From Charina bottae (Eukaryota > Chordata > Lepidosauria > Squamata > Charinaidae), in the NCBI GenBank assembly GCA_023362775.1, contig JALMGJ010000008.1:37250501-37314500 (forward strand): 64,000 nucleotides of DNA. Reading direction: 5' to 3'. Below are positions 58,654 through 64,000 of this stretch, piece after piece. The notes under the pieces are model-generated. The model saw nothing but the letters and a program-made list of their open reading frames with translations. It had not been told where the DNA came from and did not search any database. Made by a program: the position numbers and the translations under genes. Numbering within the stretch: the stretch's first letter is position 1; each line of letters opens with the position of its first letter.

Positions 58654-59285
58654 TCAATCACATTTATATCCCGCCCATCTCCCCCACAAGGAGGGACCCT
58701 GGGCGGTTCACAGCAAAAATTTAAAATCAATAAAAACTATAAATACCAATAATAAACAATGAATGAATGAATGAATGAATGAATGAATGAATGAATGAAT
58801 GAATGAATATTTATTATACAGTTCGATCCAGGAATGGTAGATCTCATCCCATCGGTCGATAAGGCTGGACACGGCAGATCTAAGGGGCCAGCCAACCCCA
58901 AGACTGGCTATTCCCGTCCCCTCCCCAAGCATGGTGACATAACCAGGTCTTTAGGTTTTTTCTAAAGTCCAGGAGAGAGGGGGGCGATCTTATTTCAGGA
59001 GGAAGAATATTCCAAAGGGCGGGGACTACCGCAGAGAAGGCACGCCTCCTAGACCCCGTCAGATGGAACTCTCTTACAGACGGGGTTCGTAGCGTGCCCT
59101 CTCTGCAGGACCGGGTGGGACGGGTTGATTGAACGGGGATGAGACAGTCCTTCAGGTAACCTGGTCCCATGCCATGTAGGGCTTTAAAGGTGATAACCAA
59201 CACCTTGAATTGAATCCGGAAGCAAACTGGGACCCAATGCAGCTCATGGAGCAAAGGTGTTATATGTGCCGATCTTGAGGACATT
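58609..59285 (-). mobile_element. L2/CR1-clade LINE, 3' part
   Basis: Minus-strand frame 58880-59284 encodes HITPLLHELHWVPVCFRIQF, ALHGMGPGYLKDCLIPVQS and FSAVVPALWNILPPEIRS. The 3' end carries CCGCCCAGGGTCCCTCCTTG and a (TAAA)n tail at 58613-58654. An (AATG)n microsatellite at 58759-58808 lies within it. Confidence 0.85.
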
Positions 59286-59395
59286 AATCAAAGCTTGGTC
59301 AAATTTTTGTCTAGTTTTCCAATGATAAGAAATAGGAACATCCTATTTTAAAGTTGCAACTCTCTTTTTAAAGTGCAGGGAATATGTATGTAGAG

Positions 59396-59530
59396 CAGTG
59401 TTTCTCAACCTTGGGAACTTTAAGATGTGTGGACTTCAACTTCCAGAATTCTCCAGCCAGCCATGCTGGCTGGAGAATTCTTGGAGTTGAAGTCCTCACA
59501 TTTTAAAGTTCCCAAGGTTGAGAAACACTG
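59396..59530. mobile_element. Palindromic hAT-type MITE
   Basis: CAGTGTTTCTCAACCTTGGG to AAGGTTGAGAAACACTG. Flanks ATGTAGAG and ATGTAGAT differ by one base. Confidence 0.85.
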
Positions 59531-59545
59531 ATGTAGATTCCAGGT

Positions 59546-59669
59546 CAGTGTTTTTCAAACTTGGCAAATTTTAGATATCTGGATATTAACTCACAGAATT
59601 CATGCTGGCTAGGGAATTCTGGGAGTTGAACTCCACTCATGTTAAAGTTGCCAAGTTTGAAAAACTCTG
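59546..59669. mobile_element. Palindromic hAT-type MITE, second adjacent copy
   Basis: CAGTGTTTTTCAAACTTGGC to AAGTTTGAAAAACTCTG, only 16 bp from the previous copy. More diverged, with flanks TCCAGGT and TCTGGGT. Confidence 0.75.
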
Positions 59670-59795
59670 GTCTGGGTGCATGGTAGAATCTTAAAAATTG
59701 TAGCTCCTAAAACTTCAGGGGATGATAATCTCTGAGCTGACTAATTATGCTTTGATTTATGGAGTCCTTGGTGCTCTCTGAGCTTGGTTGTTTTC

Positions 59796-59850
59796 TTGCA
59801 GACATTTCAATGCCCGACTAGGCAACATCTTCAGTGCTAGAAGGGAGTGG
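59796..59850 (-). ncRNA. Hammerhead-like ribozyme motif (PLE)
   Basis: Minus strand: CTGAAGA, stem TTGCC/GGCA around TAGTCG, TTGAAATGTC, TGCAAGAAAAC. The core GAA box is intact; stem III is ATGT rather than ACGT. Confidence 0.45.
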
Positions 59851-59905
59851 GGTTTGTTCTCTGTTTATATACTACAGTAGCTTGCCCTGACAGTGTTGGT
59901 GTGGG

Positions 59906-60067
59906 CAGGGATGGAACTAGGGTCTGTGTCACCCAGGGCAAACATGGATTCCGCACCCCCCCATGGGTTATTTTGTCATTTTGGCACCCCCAGGCATCAT
60001 TTTGGTGCACCCCCCAGCACAGCGCCCGGGGCACATGCCCTGATTGTCCCCCCTAGTTGCGCCCCTG
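59906..60067. mobile_element. Short hAT-like MITE inside a PLE
   Basis: CAGGGATGGAACTAGGG at the left and CCCTAGTTGCGCCCCTG at the right are near-perfect inverted ends. Flanks GGTGTGGG and GGTGGGGG differ by one base. The interior has GGCACCCC-type blocks. Confidence 0.75.
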
Positions 60068-60264
60068 GGTGGGGGTGTGTGGTTTTCTCCTTGGTAGTTC
60101 CTTAATTAGGCTGTTGTTTACTGTTTGATTGTTTGACTGAGTTGGTAGTTCCTTGATTAGGGTATTGTTTACTGCTTGATTGTCAAGGAACTACCAAGGA
60201 GAGAACAACACCCCCACCAAGACAAGCAGGGCAAGCCACTGTATATAAAAGAGCAAACCCTACT

Positions 60265-60322
60265 CCCTTCTCACACTGAAGATGTTGCCTAGTCAGGCAA
60301 TGAAACGTCTGCAAGAAAACAA
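60265..60322 (+). ncRNA. Hammerhead-like ribozyme motif (PLE)
   Basis: CTGAAGA (60276-60282), stem TTGCC/GGCAA with loop TAGTCA, GAAACGTC, TGCAAGAAAAC. Same layout as 41293-41350. Confidence 0.55.
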
Positions 60323-60427
60323 CCAAGCCCAGCGAGCACCAAGGACTCCACAGTTCAACCCTGAGCTACAGATATTCTCTTCACTTTGATTTATATTTTG
60401 CATTTTTCTTTTGTTTTCTGCATTGTA

Positions 60428-60570
60428 GCAATAGAGACTGAGAGGAATTTGGAACGCCAGAGACTTGAGAAGATTGAGCTCCAACGCAAGGTTGAACACC
60501 AGGGAGAGGCTGAACTAAAAAGCAGGATTCTTCTGGAAAGACGACCACTGCCCCCAAGTGGTTCTGACTA
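60428..60570 (+). CDS. Candidate terminal coding exon, gene unknown
   Basis: A good acceptor (TTTTCTTTTGTTTTCTGCATTGTAG) precedes an open exon that ends at TAG (60568-60570). The peptide reads ETERNLERQRLEKIELQRKV and ends LLERRPLPPSGSD. It is charged, helix- or coiled-coil-like (heptad-compatible ERQRLEKIELQRKVE) with a short proline/serine tail, which looks like the C-terminus of a real intracellular protein. It enters in phase needing one base from the previous exon. I recognise no repeat family in it. No upstream exon was identified in the window, though the CpG promoter at 42 kb is one possible start. Gene identity is unknown. Confidence 0.5.
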
Positions 60571-60769
60571 GGTCTTATTTACATCTACGGTTGTTGTCTG
60601 TGTATTTCTCTGAGTTACTGTGGTCCAGCCAGTGACTGAATCAACGGGCAACATAAGCAGGCTAGAAAAGGATTTCCTGCAACTGTAATATGATCACATG
60701 TATCTACTAACCTCGTGTTAATTATTAAATACAAAGGAAGAAAACAAGCCACTAATTCCTAATGGTTTT
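60571..60769. other. Possible 3' UTR, nothing else
   Basis: Follows the stop codon of the candidate exon. No AATAAA within this stretch was evident. Confidence 0.3.
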
Positions 60770-60777
60770 CTTTAGGA

Positions 60778-60990
60778 CAGGGGTGGGCAATGTCAGGCCC
60801 GCGGGGCTCCCGCCCGCAAACCCCGCCCCTTCCATGTGATTGGCTCCCGCCTGCAAACCCGCCCCCCAGTGCTTGTGATTGGCTCCCGCCCGCAAACTCC
60901 GGCCCCCGGTCCGCGGAAATCCCAGAAACCCCACCCCCCAGTCATAAATATCCAAATGGCCCTTGGCAGAAAAAAGGTTCCCCACCCCCG
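60778..60990. mobile_element. hAT MITE with GC-box/CCAAT units
   Basis: CAGGGGTGGGCAATGTCAGG to AAGGTTCCCCACCCCCG. Flanks CTTTAGGA and ATTTAGGA differ by one base. It contains two to three units GATTGGCTCCCGCCTGCAAA plus CCCCGCCCC. Confidence 0.8.
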
Positions 60991-60998
60991 ATTTAGGA

Positions 60999-61376
60999 GG
61001 AAGGCATGAGCAGTTGGTTTCTGGCCCTGTTCATCCTCAGTTCTTGAGCTTCCATGCTTCTCTTGCCACATCCTGTGTAGTTACAAGAAGGAGGTGAGAA
61101 GCTTTAATTGGATTTCAGCTAAACCCTGTTTAGCAATATGTCCTGAATTCTAAACTACAGTTTGACTGTGGTTTGTAAAAACAAGCCAAGAGCATAGCCC
61201 ATGGTTTGAAATTGGCTTGCTTCACCTCACCAGGGTTAGGAATACCAATATTTTGTCCAGCTTCAGACAACAGATTAATATAAGAATTGTACCAAATCAG
61301 GATATTTAGCTATGTTTGTTGAATAAATTATGGTTGCCTCATTCATACAAAATGCTAAGCCAGAATGGGTGAGCCC
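60999..61376. other. Unclassified dispersed repeat, no gene
   Basis: CTACAGTTTGACTGTGGTTT and ATTATGGTTGCCTCATTCAT belong to the unclassified AAACCAT-type family. No gene was seen. Confidence 0.4.
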
Positions 61377-61920
61377 ACACATTTATTTATTGTATTGATA
61401 GTCACTGCAATCATGGGTTCCTTGGCAGTTTACAGCACAACAAATATTTTAAATAAAACATCCATAGTAAGAATGAAATATAAAATTCTAAAATTATAAA
61501 TACCGTAACTGGATTTGTTTCTATTTGGAAGCCGCTTTTGGACTTTTTGCTTGTAACGGAAAAAATGAAGTTCTGATTTTGGGCTTTGACGATTAAATGG
61601 TTTGATTTCAGAGAAATAATGTTACTAAATGTTTAATTAATAGTAAGATATTAACTTTTTTATATGCTTTTATATCTGTGTTGAAGAAGGTCGGAAGTCA
61701 CCTGTCTTTTTCTATCTATTTTTGCACTGTTTTAGTTTTTCTTGTTCCTTTTTAGACTTGTATTCTACCTGTTCTATATTCTGTATTCTGTATTTTAATT
61801 ATACTTTGAAAAAATTAATAAAGCTTTATTAAAAAAAATAAAATTCTAAAACTATAAACATTTTAAAATTACTCCAACTGGATGTCCTATCACTCACCAC
61901 AGGTCCCCAGGAATAACTCA
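61377..61920 (-). mobile_element. Old L2-like LINE 3' remnant split by L1
   Basis: ATTTATTTATTGTATTGATA and CAGTTTACAGCACAACAAAT at the left, continuing after the L1 insertion (61501-61838) into CTCCAACTGGATGTCC. Strongly decayed. Confidence 0.45.
61501..61838 (+). mobile_element. L1 LINE 3' end
   Basis: CTTTTGGACTTTTTGCTTGT, GTTCTGATTTTGGGCTTTGA and a pyrimidine-rich 3' UTR with AATAAAGCTTTATT and an A tail, matching the 3' end of the L1 at 20490. Target duplication of about 21 bp with one mismatch (61480-61500 and 61839-61859). Confidence 0.8.
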
Positions 61921-62716
61921 GTTTTTAAGTATTTTGGAACACCAGAACACATTCTGCTACTCCAAAAGCAGATGATTCACATTATGGTTCAGTACTCTGT
62001 AGGAACCAAACCAGTTCTAAACTGTGGTTAACTTAAAGCAGAAGCAAAAGCTTTTGGACCTCTCTCTCTGGCCAAAATGAAATAAATGGGATGGGCATGC
62101 AAAAGGGCAAGGCTCTTTTAATTGATAATGTACTGGATACATTTTAAAACAATGTTCTCTTCTAAGTTAAGGATCATGTTTTTGAAACAAGAGTGTTCTT
62201 ATTATTGCTAGAAATATACATACACACACACAGCCATGTTGATCAGTAAGAATAAACTTTAAATCCAGTTTGACTGTTTCAGTTTGGTTTGATAAGGTGT
62301 TGATCAGCTGTGGATGTATCCATTTCTGAAAACGAAGATAGGATTGATGGAAATGTTTATACCCCAGCATAGCTCTTGTAGATGACATGTGCTAAGTATA
62401 ACAAAGAGACTTCTGATACCTTAAAGACCTAACAAATCTGTCATTGCATTCATGTGGATCTGGTCTCCAGTCTTTGCAGCAATAAATCTATTTGCCTTGG
62501 TGTCAAAACACTGTTGTTTTTCTTTCAAAAGGCTAACACTGTCCCCTCTGGATATGGAACATTTGTTCATTTGTAAGCAAAAATAAATAAAACAAACCAT
62601 AATATAACACCAGACTTTAAAGTCCTGTATTGCCTGCTTGTCAGTTACTGGAACTAATTTCAAGTGTGACATTTGTGTATAAAATATAAGGGCCAAGTAC
62701 TTAGCAGATTAAGACT
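61921..62716. other. No gene seen
   Basis: AT-rich unique-looking DNA. A short (AC)n lies near 62219-62231. Confidence 0.45.
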
Positions 62717-62996
62717 TCCAATTGTTGTTGTTGTTCAGTCGTTTAGTCGTGTCCGACTCTTCGTGACCTCATGGACCATAGCACGCCAGGCCTTCCTGTC
62801 CTCCACTGTCTCTCGGAGTTTACTCAAATTCATGTTCATTACATCGGTGATGCTATCTAGCCATCTCATCCTCTGCCGTCCCCTTCTCCTTTTGCCTTCA
62901 GTCTTTCCCAGCATCAGGGTCTTTTCCAGTGAGTCCTCTCTTCGCATTAGGTGGCCAAAGTATTTGAGCTTCAGCTTCACTATCTGTCCTTCCAAT
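62717..62996 (-). mobile_element. BovB/RTE LINE 3' end
   Basis: On the minus strand encodes KLKYFGHLMRREDSLEKTLM, GKRRRGRQRMRWLDSITD and LSKLRETVEDRKAWRAMV, then GACACGACTAAACGACTGAA and a CAA tail. It is the same family as 57558-58395 in opposite orientation. Confidence 0.9.
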
Positions 62997-63895
62997 ACCA
63001 TTCCTATTAAGATCAGTGGGGAGGACTTGCTAATAGTCCACAAGGTGGTTCTGCTCATGGCATGGTGGTGGCACCCCTATTAGGGATATCTGTTCCAAGG
63101 AACTTGGGCTATCTCCACCTAGTTTCTTTGGACATCAGTTGAAGACTTATCTGTTCCCTGGGGCATTTGCTGGACAATAATGCCTTCTGGATCGCCTTTT
63201 AAAACAAACATTTTCATTTTGTGATGTGTTAGGATAGATACTTTTATTTGACTATTTGCAGTGAAGATTGTTTCGATCTTATTTTACACCACGGTGGTCT
63301 CCTTCAGGAAGAAGAGCAACAGAATTATTGGGTAGGCCCCTGTAGTTATTAGCATGTTTATTATTTTACTTGGTATGTTGTTATTTCTCTAGTTTTATTG
63401 GACTTAATAAATAATAGCAATATATGGCTTGGCTCTGTTCATTCTAAGCTCTGTTTTGTCCAGCCTAATGATACCTTATCTCTGGCAATGTTTAGACATC
63501 ACACCAAGATTATAAGGGGATTTGTTTTTTATTTATCATGATATGTGAACTCAACAGTATGGTTTAGTGATATGTGCCAACCCAGTCACGTGGAGCATTG
63601 AACAAACATGATTCAAGCATTTTTAAAAAGTAATAACATGCACTTTCCAAAAGATTACAACATGCTTAAAGGGGGGGAAATGGAGAATGGATTGGGCAAA
63701 ACCTTGGCTTCTGTGAAGAAATTAGTTTTAACCTATATGCTCCCCACAAAGAAGTTACAGAAACAAAGGAAAAAACAGCAAGGATAATGTTTGTGACTTG
63801 TTTACAGATACAGTAAGATGGAATAAAGATTGGGAATTTACAATTTCTGCCCAAACTTCAGGCAATTTTGAATTTCAGGTGCTGTCCTGTGGAAT
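62997..63895. other. No gene seen
   Basis: Unique-looking AT-rich DNA without recognisable features. Confidence 0.45.
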
Positions 63896-63948
<53 letters not shown>

Positions 63949-63949
63949 A
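63896..63949. repeat. (ATC)n microsatellite
   Basis: About 18 uninterrupted ATC triplets. Confidence 0.95.
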
Positions 63950-64000
63950 GTTCCCTGCAACTACCTCTGCCTGTCCAGTATGTCCACTCCACTCCCATTC

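Larger units (their letters stand above)
59761..60383. mobile_element. Penelope-like element, inverted terminal regions
   Basis: Left part on the minus strand from GGAGTCCTTGGTGCTCTCTG, right part its inverted counterpart ending CAGATATTCTCTTCA. Exact 11-bp target duplication CTTTGATTTAT (59750-59760 and 60384-60394). It is itself interrupted by a hAT at 59906-60067. The right edge lies about 45 bp before the splice acceptor of the exon at 60428. Confidence 0.8.

Noticed and set aside
63896..63949. Possible CRISPR-like or regulatory array
   Set aside because: It is a plain ATC microsatellite without spacers. No CRISPR arrays are expected or seen in this vertebrate sequence.

Overview
The window reads as intergenic and intronic DNA of a squamate reptile (lizard or snake). 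The evidence is its repeat mix: BovB/RTE LINE fragments next to tRNA-derived SINEs that carry a BovB-like 3' tail (the Sauria-SINE arrangement), L2/CR1-clade and L1 LINE ends, a 5S-like SINE, Penelope-like elements (PLEs) with a GIY-YIG endonuclease, and many short hAT transposons. I found no complete protein-coding gene, and most long open frames lie inside repeats. I did not try to decide between lizard and snake.

Likely host gene parts are few. On the minus strand there is a CpG-island promoter near 42.0-42.4 kb with a splice donor at 41991. A short exon at 27398-27457 opens a reading frame (MTSTNTSNKN, then AG|GT). A second CpG island at 18.0-19.1 kb contains another short initiating exon (ATG at 18200, MAAQS, then AG|GT). 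Both initiating exons end in the same phase, so they could be alternative first exons of one minus-strand gene running off to the left. On the plus strand a terminal coding exon candidate lies at 60428-60570 and ends in a stop codon. None of these could be assigned to a named gene.

The most interesting layer is DNA transposons. At least 17 hAT copies have exact 8-bp target-site duplications (TSDs), and all of these have TA at the centre (nnnTAnnn, the Buster-clade preference). One family (termini CAGAGCTTTCCAAACT) occurs in eleven copies with constant ends but variable GC-rich interiors. One copy (13574-16089) is a 2.5-kb foldback with arms of about 1 kb. A different hAT (31924-33177) carries a rearranged fragment that looks like BCL2L10 exon 1, a transposon gene capture. 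Several unrelated hAT families share a ~36-37 bp minisatellite whose every unit joins a GC box to a CCAAT box. Other copies carry repeated ETS-like CTTCCGGG motifs, so these elements look like portable CpG-island promoters.

The PLE copies are bounded by 9-15 bp TSDs and often hold inverted pairs of hammerhead-like ribozyme motifs. One PLE sits about 45 bp upstream of the splice acceptor of the 60.4-kb exon. Other structure includes a fresh 326-bp tandem duplication (1493-2144), a fourfold 102-bp repeat inside a MIR-like sequence (7500-7907), nested insertions (SINE in BovB, SINE in L2, hAT in hAT, hAT in PLE) and several microsatellites.
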